Source of the DNA: Luteimonas sp. MC1572
Lineage (GTDB): Bacteria; Pseudomonadota; Gammaproteobacteria; Xanthomonadales; Xanthomonadaceae
Assembly: GCF_016615815.1 (NCBI RefSeq)
Contig: NZ_CP067112.1
Coordinates: 186,001 to 250,000 of the forward strand
Direction of reading: 5' to 3'
DNA length: 64,000 bases
Shown here one piece after another: positions 16,433-29,126 of the stretch (its first letter is position 1; each line of letters opens with the position of its first letter). The notes under the pieces were generated by a model, which saw only the letters and a list, made by a program, of their open reading frames with translations, did not search any database and had not been told where the DNA came from. Made by a program: the position numbers and the translations under genes.

Positions 16433-17437
16433 GTGAGGGTGCTGGTCACGGGCGGTGGCGGATTCCTTGGCCAGGCGCTGTGCCGCGGCCTGGTGGCGGC
16501 GGGGCACGAGGTCACGAGTTTCAACCGCGGGCACTACCCCGCGCTTGACGCCTTGGGCGTGCGCCAGCTGCGCGGCGACCTGGCCGATCGCGACGCCGTG
16601 ATCGATGCCTGCGCCGGCATGGACGCGGTGCTGCACAACGCCGCCAAGGCCGGCGCCTGGGGCAGCTACGACAGCTACCACCGCGCCAACGTCATGGGCA
16701 CCGGCAACGTGCTGGCCGGCTGCCGCGAGCACGGCGTCACCCGGCTGGTGTACACGTCGTCGCCCAGCGTGACCCACCGCGCAACGCATCCGGTCGAAGG
16801 CGGCACCGCCGACACGGTGCCCTACGGCGAGGACCTCAAGGCCCCGTACGCCGCCACCAAGCTGATCGCCGAAAGGATCGTGCTGGCGGCCAACGACGAC
16901 GAACTCGCCACCATCGCATTGCGTCCGCGGCTGATCTGGGGCCCGGGCGACAACCAGCTGCTGCCGCGCCTGGCCGAACGCGCGCGCGCCGGTCGCCTGC
17001 GCTTCGTCGGCGACGGCCTCAACCGCATCGACACCACCTACATCGACAACGCCGCGCAGGCGCACTTCGATGCGCTGGCCGTGCTGGCACCGGGCGCCGC
17101 CTGCGCCGGGCGCGCGTACTTCATCAGCAACGGCGAGCCGATGGCGGTGCGTGACATCGTCAACGGGCTGCTGGCGGCGGTGGGCGCGCCGCAGGTGCGC
17201 AAGACGATCCCGTTCCGCGTCGCCTACGCCATCGGCGCCACCTGCGAAGCGCTGTGGCCACTGCTGCGGCTGCGCGGCGAGCCGCCGCTGACGCGCTTCC
17301 TGGCCGAGCAGCTCAGCACCACGCACTGGTACGACATGGCACCGGCGACGCGCGATTTCGGCTACGTGCCGCGGGTCTCGATCGCCGAAGGCCTGCGCCG
17401 GCTTGCCGAAAGCGCGGGCGGCTCCGTCACCCGCTGA
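16433..17437 (+). CDS. oleD: OleD, 2-alkyl-3-ketoacid reductase
   Basis: A 334-residue extended short-chain dehydrogenase. OleD uses NADPH to reduce the OleA product to 2-alkyl-3-hydroxyacid, the OleC substrate. The N-terminal [18 protein letters not shown] is the extended-SDR cofactor motif, [11 protein letters not shown] follows, and the catalytic YAATK lies near residue 139. Start GTG 16433 is supported by a GGAGG ribosome site 7 nt upstream, inside the 3' end of oleC and 2 bp after its stop. The two are therefore translationally close and surely co-transcribed. Confidence 0.95.
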   Translation: MRVLVTGGGGFLGQALCRGLVAAGHEVTSFNRGHYPALDALGVRQLRGDLADRDAVIDACAGMDAVLHNAAKAGAWGSYDSYHRANVMGTGNVLAGCREHGVTRLVYTSSPSVTHRATHPVEGGTADTVPYGEDLKAPYAATKLIAERIVLAANDDELATIALRPRLIWGPGDNQLLPRLAERARAGRLRFVGDGLNRIDTTYIDNAAQAHFDALAVLAPGAACAGRAYFISNGEPMAVRDIVNGLLAAVGAPQVRKTIPFRVAYAIGATCEALWPLLRLRGEPPLTRFLAEQLSTTHWYDMAPATRDFGYVPRVSIAEGLRRLAESAGGSVTR

Positions 17438-17496
17438 CGACCCGGGCTTGGCCACCATTGGTCCCGCGCCGGCCGAATGCCGGAAAGGAGACCGCC

Positions 17497-17655
17497 ATGC
17501 TCAGCTACGCCCTGATCTTCATCGTCATCGCCATCATCGCCGCCGTGCTCGGTTTCAGCGGTATCGCCGGTGCCGCCACCAACATCGCCTGGATCCTGTT
17601 CGTGGTGTTCCTGGTGCTGGCTGCCGTGTCGTTCTTCCGCGGCCGGAAGGTCTGA
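17497..17655 (+). CDS. DUF1328 small membrane protein (YtjA-like)
   Basis: A 52-residue protein with two membrane segments: [20 protein letters not shown] and an [17 protein letters not shown] segment, joined by the GIAGAATNI turn, and a basic GRKV end. This is the DUF1328/YtjA family, common and of unknown role. An AAAGGAGA ribosome site lies 6 nt before the ATG, the strongest in this area. Confidence 0.88.
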   Translation: MLSYALIFIVIAIIAAVLGFSGIAGAATNIAWILFVVFLVLAAVSFFRGRKV

Positions 17656-17778
17656 CCGGCGGGGCCGGTCGGCGCGTGGTGCCGCGGCTTGCCGCCACCG
17701 CCCGCCGCCGGCCCGCACCCTTGCCGCGGCGTCGCGCCGTTGCCGCGCGTGCTGCCGCGGTCGCCGATGGCAGGTCGC

Positions 17779-17784
17779 TACAAT
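17779..17784 (+). promoter_or_regulatory. ubiJ promoter -10 box, leaderless arrangement
   Basis: TACAAT ends 6 nt before the ubiJ ATG, the same geometry as at oleC. No -35 match or ribosome site is evident, so the ubiJ-ubiB transcript is probably leaderless. Confidence 0.5.
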
Positions 17785-17790
17785 GCCGCC

Positions 17791-18450
17791 ATGGCCGAAA
17801 CCCCGTTCCCGTTCCCCGCCTGGAAGCCGCTCGCCGGCCGTGCCCTCGAAGCCGCGCTGAACCGCGCGCTGGCGCTTGACGACGACACCCGTCGCGACCT
17901 GGCGCGACTCGCCGGGCGCAACGTCGCCCTGCACCTGGCGGCACCGCCGCTGGCGCTCGCGATACGCGTCGACGGTGACGCGCTGCGGGTGGGGCCGGTG
18001 GAGGCCGACGCACCGGCCGACCTCTCGATCCGCAGCACCCTCGGTGGGCTGCTGGCACAGCTGCCCGCGCTGCTCGGCCGTGGCCGCGACGACCACGCCA
18101 CGCCCAGCGGCCGCCTGCGCATCGAGGGCGATGCCGAGCTGGCACGCGCGCTGCAGCGCATGGCCACGCGCTTCGATCCGGACTGGCAGCGGCCGTTTGT
18201 CGCGGCGTTCGGCGAGGTCATGGGCGTGCAGGTCGCCAATGCCGTGGCCGCGGCGCTGAAGGGCGCGCGCAGTGCCGGCGCCAACCTCGCCGGCAGCGCC
18301 GCCGAGTACGTGGTCGAGGAATCGCGCGACGTCATCGGCCGCGACGAGCTCGACGCCTTCCACGACGACGTCGACGCGATCCGCGACGATGTCGAGCGCC
18401 TGGCCGCGCGCGTCGCGCGCCTCGGGCGCGGCAGCGGGGTGCGTGCATGA
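17791..18450 (+). CDS. ubiJ: Ubiquinone biosynthesis accessory factor UbiJ
   Basis: A 219-residue protein with an N-terminal SCP2 (sterol-carrier-like) lipid-binding domain (about residues 15-120, including [17 protein letters not shown]) and a C-terminal helical, charged coiled-coil part ending [13 protein letters not shown]. UbiJ, with UbiK, organises the soluble Ubi complex that modifies the ubiquinone ring. It overlaps ubiB by 4 bp (ATGA), as in many gammaproteobacteria, although ubiE is not next to it here. The ATG at 17791 directly follows a -10-like TACAAT. Confidence 0.92.
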   Translation: MAETPFPFPAWKPLAGRALEAALNRALALDDDTRRDLARLAGRNVALHLAAPPLALAIRVDGDALRVGPVEADAPADLSIRSTLGGLLAQLPALLGRGRDDHATPSGRLRIEGDAELARALQRMATRFDPDWQRPFVAAFGEVMGVQVANAVAAALKGARSAGANLAGSAAEYVVEESRDVIGRDELDAFHDDVDAIRDDVERLAARVARLGRGSGVRA

Positions 18451-20120
18451 AGACGGCGCTCCGCGCGCTCGGCATCGGCCGCGTGCTGCTGCGCTATCGC
18501 CTCGATGAAATGCTGGACGGCACGCCGGCCGAACGCTGGCTGCGGCTGATGCGGCCGTTCGTGCCGAGTGCCTCCCCCGAGATCGCGGCGCTGCCGCGCG
18601 GCGCGCGCCTGCGCCTGGTGCTCGAGGAGCTGGGGCCGATCTTCGTCAAGTTCGGGCAGATTCTTTCCACGCGACGCGACCTGATCCCGCCCGACGTCGC
18701 CGACCAGCTGGCGCTGCTGCAGGACCAGGTGGCGCCGTTCGACGGCGTCGTCGCGCGCGCCATCGTCGAACGCGCGCTGGGCCGCAGCATCGACGAGGCC
18801 TACGCCAGCTTCGACACGCGCCCGCTGGCTTCCGCGTCGATCGCCCAGGTGCATGCGGCAACCCTGCACGCGGTCGACGGCGCCGCGCCGCGCGAGGTGG
18901 TGGTGAAGGTGCTGCGCCCCGACATCGAGGCGCGGATCGCGGGCGACGTCGCGCTGCTCAAGCGCATCGCCGCGCTGGTCGACCGCTCGCATCCGCGCGC
19001 CGACAAGATCCGCCCGCGCGAGATCGTGGCCGAGGTCGAGTCCACGCTCGCGGCCGAGCTCGACCTGCAGCGCGAAGGCGCCAACGCGTCGGTGCTGCGT
19101 CGCAACTGGCTTGGTTCGCCCGACCTGTACGTGCCGGAGCCGGTGTGGAGCCACAGCGCCGAGCGCGCGCTGACGCTGGAGCGCGTGCGCGGCATTCCGA
19201 GCGACGACATCGCCGCGATCGACGCGGCCGGCATCGACCGCAAGGCGCTCGCCGCCAAGGGCGTGCGCGTGTTCTACACGCAGGTGTTCCGCGACAACTT
19301 CTTCCACGCCGATGCACATGCCGGCAATATCTGGGTCGACAACGACCCGGCGCGCATCGCCAATCCGCGCTTCATCGCGCTGGATTTCGGGATCATGGGA
19401 CAGCTCTCCAGCGAGGACCAGTATTACCTCGCCGAGAACTTCATGGCGATCTTCAACCGCGACTACCGGCGCATCGCCGAGCTGCACGTGCAGGCCGGCT
19501 GGATGCCGTCGCACCTGCGCATCGACGAGCTGGAGGCCGCGGTGCGCGGCGTGTGCGAGCCGTACTTCACCCGGCCGCTGTCGGAGATCTCGCTGGGCGA
19601 GGTGCTGCTGAAGCTGTTCCGCACCGCGCAGCGCTTCGAGCTCACCCTGCAGCCGCAGCTGATCCTGCTGCAGAAGACCCTGCTCAACATCGAAGGGGTC
19701 GGCCGCCAGCTCGACCCGAAGATCGACATCTGGGCGGTGGCGCGGCCGGTACTGGAGCGCATCCTGGCCGAGCGCTACAGCCCTCAGCGGCTGGCCCGCG
19801 AGTTCCGCAAGCGCCTGCCGGAGATGGTCACCCACGCGCCGGACATGCCGCGCCTGCTGCACGCCTGGCTGCAGCAGCAGGTCGAAGGCCGCCACCAGCT
19901 GTCGATGCGCTCCGAGGACATCGGCCAGCTGGTGCAGGTGATGGCCGCGATGCAGCGGCGCACGGTGTCGGCCATCGTCGGCGCAGGCCTGCTGCTTGTC
20001 GCCAGCGTGCTGTATGCGCTTGAAGCCGGCGGCCCCGCGCTGATGTCGGTGCCCGTGGCAGCGTGGGTGGCGGGCGTGGCCGGCCTGTGGGGATTGTTCG
20101 CGGCCTGGCCGCGGCGCTGA
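18447..20120 (+). CDS. ubiB: UbiB, ubiquinone biosynthesis kinase-like protein
   Basis: A 557-residue atypical kinase of the ABC1/ADCK/UbiB family, needed in ubiquinone synthesis, probably as an ATPase acting on precursors at the membrane. The signature KxGQ segment is [19 protein letters not shown] (about residues 68-86). The Ala-rich nucleotide loop is [13 protein letters not shown], the catalytic region is [15 protein letters not shown] and the metal site is [12 protein letters not shown]. Two C-terminal membrane segments (about residues 505-552) anchor it. Start ATG 18447 overlaps the ubiJ stop, so translation is probably coupled. Confidence 0.96.
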   Translation: MKTALRALGIGRVLLRYRLDEMLDGTPAERWLRLMRPFVPSASPEIAALPRGARLRLVLEELGPIFVKFGQILSTRRDLIPPDVADQLALLQDQVAPFDGVVARAIVERALGRSIDEAYASFDTRPLASASIAQVHAATLHAVDGAAPREVVVKVLRPDIEARIAGDVALLKRIAALVDRSHPRADKIRPREIVAEVESTLAAELDLQREGANASVLRRNWLGSPDLYVPEPVWSHSAERALTLERVRGIPSDDIAAIDAAGIDRKALAAKGVRVFYTQVFRDNFFHADAHAGNIWVDNDPARIANPRFIALDFGIMGQLSSEDQYYLAENFMAIFNRDYRRIAELHVQAGWMPSHLRIDELEAAVRGVCEPYFTRPLSEISLGEVLLKLFRTAQRFELTLQPQLILLQKTLLNIEGVGRQLDPKIDIWAVARPVLERILAERYSPQRLAREFRKRLPEMVTHAPDMPRLLHAWLQQQVEGRHQLSMRSEDIGQLVQVMAAMQRRTVSAIVGAGLLLVASVLYALEAGGPALMSVPVAAWVAGVAGLWGLFAAWPRR

Positions 20121-20146
20121 TCCGCCGCGGCCGGGCAGCCCTTGGG

Positions 20147-20740
20147 TCAGCGGCCCTGGAAGCGGTATTCGGCGCCGAGCCAGACCGTGTCGACGTCGTA
20201 GGCGTCGCCAACGTCGTGGAGCCGTTCCCATTCCAGGCGCAGCGTCCAGGGCGCGTCGAAATGGAAGCGGGCGCCGACGCCGTAGGTCTCCGTCGAATCG
20301 TTCCTCGAATACGTGGCCGAGCCGAGCATGTTGGACGAGCCGACGTCGTAGCCCGCGCGCGCATAGCCCAGTCGGGCGAACAGTTCGAACTGTCGTCCGA
20401 GCGGAAGGAGTCCCAGCATCGCCACGTCCCAGCGATCATTGGCCAGCGAGTAGTGGGTGACCGCACTTTCGGGCGCGCAGAGCTCGATGCAACTGCCGAA
20501 GGACCACGCGATCTCACCGAGGTCGGCATAGCTGGCCTCGACGGCGAGGTAGCGGTTGAACCGGTAACCGCCGCGCAGCGAATAGGCGGTGTCGTCGCGG
20601 TCGTAGCCCTCGACGTCGGCATTGCCCACGCTGGCTCCGACGTAAGCGCCGCCACTGCCTGCATCCTGGGCATGGGCGCCCGGGGCAAGTGCGAGAAGGA
20701 GAACAGCAGGTGCGAACATCCTGAACGAACTGCAGTGCAT
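20147..20740 (-). CDS. Outer-membrane beta-barrel protein (OmpA-like porin fold)
   Basis: A 197-residue exported protein with a signal peptide ending GAHAQ (about residue 25). Eight short amphipathic strands follow, such as GAYVGASVGNADV, YSLRGGYRFNRYLAVEASYADLG and TYGVGARFHFDAPWTLRLEWERL. It ends WLGAEYRFQGR with a near-terminal aromatic, as in OMP_b-brl proteins. The only two mature cysteines (CIELC) are close together and may form a loop disulfide. A GGAGG ribosome site lies 5 nt before ATG 20740. The start is only 26 bp from the divergent truC start. Confidence 0.82.
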   Translation of the reverse strand: MHCSSFRMFAPAVLLLALAPGAHAQDAGSGGAYVGASVGNADVEGYDRDDTAYSLRGGYRFNRYLAVEASYADLGEIAWSFGSCIELCAPESAVTHYSLANDRWDVAMLGLLPLGRQFELFARLGYARAGYDVGSSNMLGSATYSRNDSTETYGVGARFHFDAPWTLRLEWERLHDVGDAYDVDTVWLGAEYRFQGR

Positions 20741-20766
20741 GGCGACCTCCATGTGATGATGGCCTG

Positions 20767-21528
20767 ATGAAGACGCCCGCCCATTTCCCCGCGGCGCCCG
20801 CTGACACGGCTGCGCCGGTCCCCGTTGCAGGGCGTCTCGCGGCACTCTATCAAGAGCCGGGCTTCGCGGTGATCGACAAGCCCGCCGGGCTGATGGTCCA
20901 CGACAGCAAGCTCGCGCGCGGCGAGACCGACTTTGCCGCCGACCGCCTGCGCGAACAGTTCGGCCGCCCGATCCACCTGGTGCACCGCCTCGACCGCGCC
21001 ACCAGCGGCTGCCTGCTGTTGGCGTTCGATCGCGAGACCGCGTCGCTGCTCGGCAAGTCGCTGATGGCCGGTGGCCTCGACAAGGGCTATCTCGCGGTGT
21101 GCCGCGGCTGGCCGGCCGAGGCCTTGTTCGAAGTCGACCATGCGCTCGATGGCGGTCCCGGCAAGCCGCAGAAGAAGCCGGCGGTGACGCGCTTCGAGCG
21201 CCTGGCAACGGCGGAGCTGGCGCTGCCGTCGGCCGGCTTCGAGACCTCGCGCTACGCGCTGCTGCGCGCCTGGCCGCAGACCGGGCGCTTCCGCCAGATC
21301 CGCCGCCACCTCAAGCACCTGTCGCACCACCTGATCGGCGACACCAGCCACGGCGACGGCCGCCACAACCGCAGCTTCCGCATGCTCGGCATCCACCGCA
21401 TGCTGCTGCACGCGGAACGGTTGTCGTTTCCGCACCCGCACGATCCCGCGAGGCGCGTCGACGTGGTGGCGCCACCGGACGCGGAGTTCATGCGCGCACT
21501 GGCCCTGTTCGAACCACCGCACGCGTAG
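20767..21528 (+). CDS. truC: tRNA pseudouridine synthase TruC-like
   Basis: A 253-residue RluA-family pseudouridine synthase without an S4 domain, matching TruC (tRNA position 65). The catalytic motif is HRLDRATSGCLLLAF, with the Asp as nucleophile. Also present are VIDKPAGLMVHDS, KGYLAVCRG and the GRFRQIRRHLKHLSHHLIGDTSHGDG block, where TruC-type enzymes differ from RluA and RluD. The ATG at 20767 is accepted though it has a weak ribosome site. Its promoter must overlap the divergent barrel gene because only 26 bp separate the starts. Confidence 0.9.
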   Translation: MKTPAHFPAAPADTAAPVPVAGRLAALYQEPGFAVIDKPAGLMVHDSKLARGETDFAADRLREQFGRPIHLVHRLDRATSGCLLLAFDRETASLLGKSLMAGGLDKGYLAVCRGWPAEALFEVDHALDGGPGKPQKKPAVTRFERLATAELALPSAGFETSRYALLRAWPQTGRFRQIRRHLKHLSHHLIGDTSHGDGRHNRSFRMLGIHRMLLHAERLSFPHPHDPARRVDVVAPPDAEFMRALALFEPPHA

Positions 21529-21548
21529 GCCACGGCAGTGGCGCGCCG

Positions 21549-21554
21549 TACAAT
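21549..21554 (+). promoter_or_regulatory. -10-like box before arfB
   Basis: TACAAT, 15 nt before the arfB ATG, in the 41-bp truC-arfB gap. It suggests a start site within about 10 nt of the ATG. Confidence 0.4.
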
Positions 21555-21569
21555 CCGCGCCGACACGCC

Positions 21570-21986
21570 ATGACCACGACGCCTGCCATCGCCATCCCCG
21601 AAGACGAGATCGTCGAACGCTTCGTGCGCGCGTCGGGCCCCGGCGGGCAGAATGTCAACAAGGTGTCGACCGCGGTCGAGCTGCGCTTCGACATCGCCAA
21701 TTCGCCCACGCTGCCCGAGCCTGTGCGCGAGCGCCTGCTCGCGCGTCGCGACCGCCGCGTCACCCTCGACGGCGTGCTGGTGATCAACGCGCAGCGCTTC
21801 CGCACCCAGGAGCGCAACCGCGAGGATGCGCGCGAGCGCCTGGCGGCGTTCATCGCGGCCGGCACGCACGTCCCCAAGCCGCGCGTCGCCACGCGTCCGA
21901 GCCGCGCCGCCAAGGCCCGGCGGATGGATGACAAGCGTGAGCGGAGTACGATCAAGCGGGGCCGCACCGGGCGCGGCTGGGACTGA
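21570..21986 (+). CDS. arfB: Ribosome-rescue peptidyl-tRNA hydrolase ArfB
   Basis: A 138-residue protein with the release-factor GGQ motif at residues 25-27 (ASGPGGQNVNKVST) and a basic C-terminal tail rich in Lys and Arg that ends RGRTGRGWD. ArfB (YaeJ) enters the empty A site of ribosomes stalled at a message end, the tail occupies the mRNA channel, and the GGQ hydrolyses the peptidyl-tRNA. Length and domain order match E. coli ArfB (140 residues). The acyltransferase gene follows by 16 bp. Confidence 0.95.
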   Translation: MTTTPAIAIPEDEIVERFVRASGPGGQNVNKVSTAVELRFDIANSPTLPEPVRERLLARRDRRVTLDGVLVINAQRFRTQERNREDARERLAAFIAAGTHVPKPRVATRPSRAAKARRMDDKRERSTIKRGRTGRGWD

Positions 21987-22002
21987 CGGGGGCGAGCGCG
22001 GG

Positions 22003-22608
22003 ATGCCTGCAGGCGTGAACGACATCGTGCCGGCGCTGCCGCCGAACGCGCCGCGGGTCCGGCACAACCGCTTCACCCGCTGGTTCGGACGCACGGTGCT
22101 GCGGCTCGGCGGCTGGCGCATGGTCGGTGAGTTCCCCGACGTACCGCGGCTGGTGCTGATCGCCGCACCGCATTCGTCGAACTGGGACGGCGTGTGGGGC
22201 TTTGCCGCCAAGCTCGCGATGGGCCTCGACATCCGCATCATCGGCAAGCGCGAGCTGTTCTGGTGGCCGCTGGGGTCGCTGCTGCGCGCGCTCGGCGTGA
22301 CCGCGGTCGATCGCAACGTGTCGTCCGGCGTGGTGGAGCAGGTCGTCGCGCTGATCTGCGGCAGCGAGCGCTTCTGGTTCGGGCTGGCGCCGGAGGGCAC
22401 GCGCAAGCCGGTGGAACACTGGAAGCGCGGCTTCCTGAAGATCGCCCGCGCCGCCGACGTGCCGGTGCTGCCGGCGTACTTCCACTACCCGGACCGGGTC
22501 ATCGGCATCGGCCCGCTGTTCCACGTCGGCGATGACGAAGACGCCGACATGCGCCGCATCCGCGAGTGGTACCGGCCGTGGCAGGGACGCAACCGCGGCA
22601 CGCAGTGA
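22003..22608 (+). CDS. PlsC-type acyltransferase
   Basis: A 201-residue protein with the glycerolphosphate acyltransferase HX4D motif, AAPHSSNWDG (about residues 54-63), and motif III APEGTRK. Motif II is the IIGKRELFWWPLG region, and VPVLPAYFHY corresponds to motif IV. It is shorter than E. coli PlsC and closer to the lyso-ornithine or lipid A-like small acyltransferases; the acceptor lipid is not predictable. A short Pro-rich N-terminus precedes the domain. ATG 22003 has a GCGGG lead. It is probably co-transcribed with arfB. Confidence 0.85.
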   Translation: MPAGVNDIVPALPPNAPRVRHNRFTRWFGRTVLRLGGWRMVGEFPDVPRLVLIAAPHSSNWDGVWGFAAKLAMGLDIRIIGKRELFWWPLGSLLRALGVTAVDRNVSSGVVEQVVALICGSERFWFGLAPEGTRKPVEHWKRGFLKIARAADVPVLPAYFHYPDRVIGIGPLFHVGDDEDADMRRIREWYRPWQGRNRGTQ

Positions 22609-22632
22609 GCCCCGGCGCCTGCCGGCCCTCAC

Positions 22633-23598
22633 TCAGCGTTCCGAATGCCCTCCCTCGTCGTGCCCGCGGCGCACGAACAGGTCCGGCTGGATCAGGTCCA
22701 TGAACGCACGCGCCTGCGGCGACAGCAGCTTGCCTTTGCGCACCACCACGCCGTAGCTGCGCGCCGGAAACCACGCGTCGAGCGGGCGGATCGCGAGCCG
22801 CTGGTGGTCGTCCGCGTCCAGGCAGATCGAGCTGACGATGGAGATGCCCATGCCCATCGCCACGTACTGCTTGATCACCTCCCAGCCGCCGACCTCCAGC
22901 GACACCGTGTACGGCACGCGTGCCTGGTGGAACACCAGGTCGACCAGCCGCCAGGTGATCTGGCGCTGCGGCGGCAGGATCAGTCCGTATTTCGAGATGT
23001 CGGCCAGCGACAGGCGCGGGATGGACGCCAGCGGGTGGTCGCGCGGCGTGATCAGCATCGGGGTGAACGAATACACCGGCACGTAGCCGAGGTCCGCGGG
23101 CACGTCGAGCATCGAGCCGACGACCAGTTCCACCGTGTCGGCGCGCAGCAGGTCGGTGCCGTCGGCGCTGATGGTGTTGTGCAGGCGCAGGCGCACTTCG
23201 GGGTGCTGGCGGCGGAACGCTTCGACGATCCGCGGCAGCAGGTAGAGGATGGTCGAGCTGTTGGCGGCGATCTCGAGCTCGCCGGCATCCATGCCCGCCA
23301 GCTGGCGGCGGAACGCTCCCGGCAGGGCATCGAGGCCTTCGACAAGAGGGCGGGCGAGTTCGTACAGCGCCTCGCCCTCGCGGGTGGGCAGCAGCCGGCG
23401 GCCACTGCGCTCGAACAGGCGCACGCCAAGTTCCCGCTCCAGGGCCTGCAGCTGCTGGGTCACGGCGGGCTGGCTGACATACAGCGCCTCTGCCGCGCGT
23501 GAGACCGAGCCCAGGCGGATGACCTGGCAGAAGGCGCGCAGCGGCTTCAGGCGGTCGCCCTTGTAGCTGAAGCGGCGCAGTGGCGCGGTGTCTGGCAC
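22633..23598 (-). CDS. LysR-type regulator, probable aceBA control
   Basis: A 321-residue LysR-family protein. The N-terminal winged helix reads LKPLRAFCQVIRLGSVSRAAEALYVSQPAVTQQLQALE (about residues 17-54), followed by the linker helix and a periplasmic-binding-protein-like effector domain from about residue 105. The start is taken as GTG 23598 since no ATG lies before the helix. It diverges from aceB across 110 bp that contain a perfect LysR-type palindrome. Divergent placement implies control of the glyoxylate shunt and of itself. The effector is unknown; candidates are acetyl-CoA-derived acids, by context only. Confidence 0.9.
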   Translation of the reverse strand: MPDTAPLRRFSYKGDRLKPLRAFCQVIRLGSVSRAAEALYVSQPAVTQQLQALERELGVRLFERSGRRLLPTREGEALYELARPLVEGLDALPGAFRRQLAGMDAGELEIAANSSTILYLLPRIVEAFRRQHPEVRLRLHNTISADGTDLLRADTVELVVGSMLDVPADLGYVPVYSFTPMLITPRDHPLASIPRLSLADISKYGLILPPQRQITWRLVDLVFHQARVPYTVSLEVGGWEVIKQYVAMGMGISIVSSICLDADDHQRLAIRPLDAWFPARSYGVVVRKGKLLSPQARAFMDLIQPDLFVRRGHDEGGHSER

Positions 23599-23612
23599 TA
23601 GGTCGTCCTTGT

Positions 23613-23631
23613 CTATAACGCAAAGTTATAG
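23613..23631. promoter_or_regulatory. LysR-type operator between lysR and aceB
   Basis: CTATAAC and GTTATAG form perfect 7-bp arms around the 5-nt spacer GCAAA. The site contains the LysR consensus T-N11-A and is strikingly AT-rich in this genome. It lies 14 bp upstream of the lysR start and 77 bp upstream of the aceB start, suiting autorepression plus aceBA control. Confidence 0.8.
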
Positions 23632-23708
23632 ATCGCATTGCTATTCCTGCTTTGTCAAATACTTCCTGCCGGGCAATGGTTCACGCCCCCGTTTGCACAG
23701 GAGCCGCC

Positions 23709-25340
<1,632 letters not shown>

Positions 25341-25405
25341 TCTCCCGACCCCCGTTTGACCCCCCCCACGATCGCCAGCTGCGATCCCCACGTAAAGGAC
25401 TTGCC

Positions 25406-26701
25406 ATGACCACGATGCCAACCGCCCAGGACATGCAGCGCGACTGGGACAGCAACCCGCGCTGGGCCGGGATCACCCGCAACTACACCGCTGCCGACGT
25501 CGTGCGCCTGCGCGGCACGGTCAAGGTCGAACACTCGCTGGCGCGCCTGGGCGCGGAAAAGCTGTGGACGTCGCTGCACGAAAGCGACTTCGTCAACGCG
25601 CTGGGCGCGCTCACCGGCAACCAGGCCATGCAGCAGGTCAAGGCCGGGCTGAAGGCGATCTACCTGAGCGGCTGGCAGGTGGCGGCCGACGCCAACCTCG
25701 CCGGGCAGATGTACCCCGACCAGTCGCTGTACCCGGCGGACTCGGTGCCGTCGGTGGTCAAGCGCATCAACAACGCGCTGCTGCGCGCCGACCAGCTGCA
25801 CCATGCCGAAGGCAATGACGACATCGACTTCCTGCAGCCGATCGTGGCCGATGCCGAGGCCGGATTCGGCGGCGTGCTCAACGCCTTCGAGCTGATGAAG
25901 GCGATGATCGAGGCGGGTGCCGCCGGCGTGCATTTCGAGGACCAGCTGGCGTCGGTGAAGAAGTGCGGGCACATGGGCGGCAAGGTGCTGGTGCCGACGC
26001 GCGAGGCGGTGGAGAAACTCAACGCCGCGCGCCTCGCCGCCGATGTCATGGGCGTGCCGACGCTGATCGTGGCACGCACCGATGCCGAAGCCGCGGACCT
26101 GCTGACATCGGACGTCGACGACAACGATGCGCCGTTCACCACCGGCGAACGCACCGTGGAAGGCTTCTACAAGACGCGCAACGGCCTGGACCAGGCGATC
26201 AGCCGCGGCCTGGCCTACGCGCCGTACGCGGACCTGGTGTGGTGCGAGACCGGCAAGCCGGATCTCGAGTTCGCGCGGAAGTTCGCCGAGGCGATCCACG
26301 CGAAGTACCCCGGCAAGCTGCTCGCCTACAACTGCTCGCCGAGCTTCAACTGGAAGAAGAACCTCGACGACGCCACCATCGCCACGTTCCAGCACGAACT
26401 CGCGCGGCTTGGCTACAGGTTCCAGTTCATCACCCTGGCGGGCTTCCATGCGCTCAACTACTCGATGTTCAACCTCGCGCACGGCTATGCGCGGCGCAAC
26501 ATGAGCGCGTTCGTGGAGCTGCAGGAGGCGGAGTTCGCCGCCGCCGACCGCGGCTTCACCGCGGTCAAGCACCAGCGCGAGGTCGGCACCGGCTACTTCG
26601 ACGCGGTCACCCAGGCGATCCAGCAGGGCCAGTCGTCGACCACCGCGCTCAGCGGCTCGACCGAGGAAGAGCAGTTCCAGCAGGAGGTGGTGGCCGCCTG
26701 A
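25406..26701 (+). CDS. aceA: Isocitrate lyase
   Basis: A 431-residue enzyme that cleaves isocitrate to succinate and glyoxylate. The active-site motif [14 protein letters not shown] carries the catalytic Cys (near residue 192). [24 protein letters not shown] supplies Mg ligands and VHFEDQL follows. The [14 protein letters not shown] segment and the [13 protein letters not shown] block are typical of the short (about 430) bacterial ICL. An AAAGGA ribosome site precedes the ATG. It shares the aceB transcript, and a strong hairpin at 26721-26750 follows the stop. Confidence 0.98.
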   Translation: MTTMPTAQDMQRDWDSNPRWAGITRNYTAADVVRLRGTVKVEHSLARLGAEKLWTSLHESDFVNALGALTGNQAMQQVKAGLKAIYLSGWQVAADANLAGQMYPDQSLYPADSVPSVVKRINNALLRADQLHHAEGNDDIDFLQPIVADAEAGFGGVLNAFELMKAMIEAGAAGVHFEDQLASVKKCGHMGGKVLVPTREAVEKLNAARLAADVMGVPTLIVARTDAEAADLLTSDVDDNDAPFTTGERTVEGFYKTRNGLDQAISRGLAYAPYADLVWCETGKPDLEFARKFAEAIHAKYPGKLLAYNCSPSFNWKKNLDDATIATFQHELARLGYRFQFITLAGFHALNYSMFNLAHGYARRNMSAFVELQEAEFAAADRGFTAVKHQREVGTGYFDAVTQAIQQGQSSTTALSGSTEEEQFQQEVVAA

Positions 26702-26720
26702 GGCCGCGCCACCGGGTCAG

Positions 26721-26750
26721 GTCGCGGCAGTGGAGGCCCGCTGCCGCGAC
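26721..26750. terminator. Hairpin between convergent aceA and comM
   Basis: Perfect 10-bp arms (GTCGCGGCAG and CTGCCGCGAC) flank a 10-nt loop, 20 bp after the aceA stop, in the gap where aceA and comM converge. It lacks a T-tract, so termination, if any, is not of the classic intrinsic type. Confidence 0.55.
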
Positions 26751-26791
26751 GCTTCGCGGCCGTCGTGGCCGCTACCATCGCACCCGCGGCA

Positions 26792-29078
<2,287 letters not shown>

Positions 29079-29096
29079 GCGCGCCTCCGCCGCATG

Positions 29097-29119
29097 GGCG
29101 CGCGCGAGCGGCGCGCGCC
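29097..29119. terminator. GC hairpin between convergent glnB and speE
   Basis: Perfect 9-bp arms (GGCGCGCGC and GCGCGCGCC) around GAGCG lie in the 48-bp gap where glnB and speE converge. There is no T-tract. A role in ending one or both transcripts is inferred. Confidence 0.5.
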
Positions 29120-29126
29120 GAACCCC

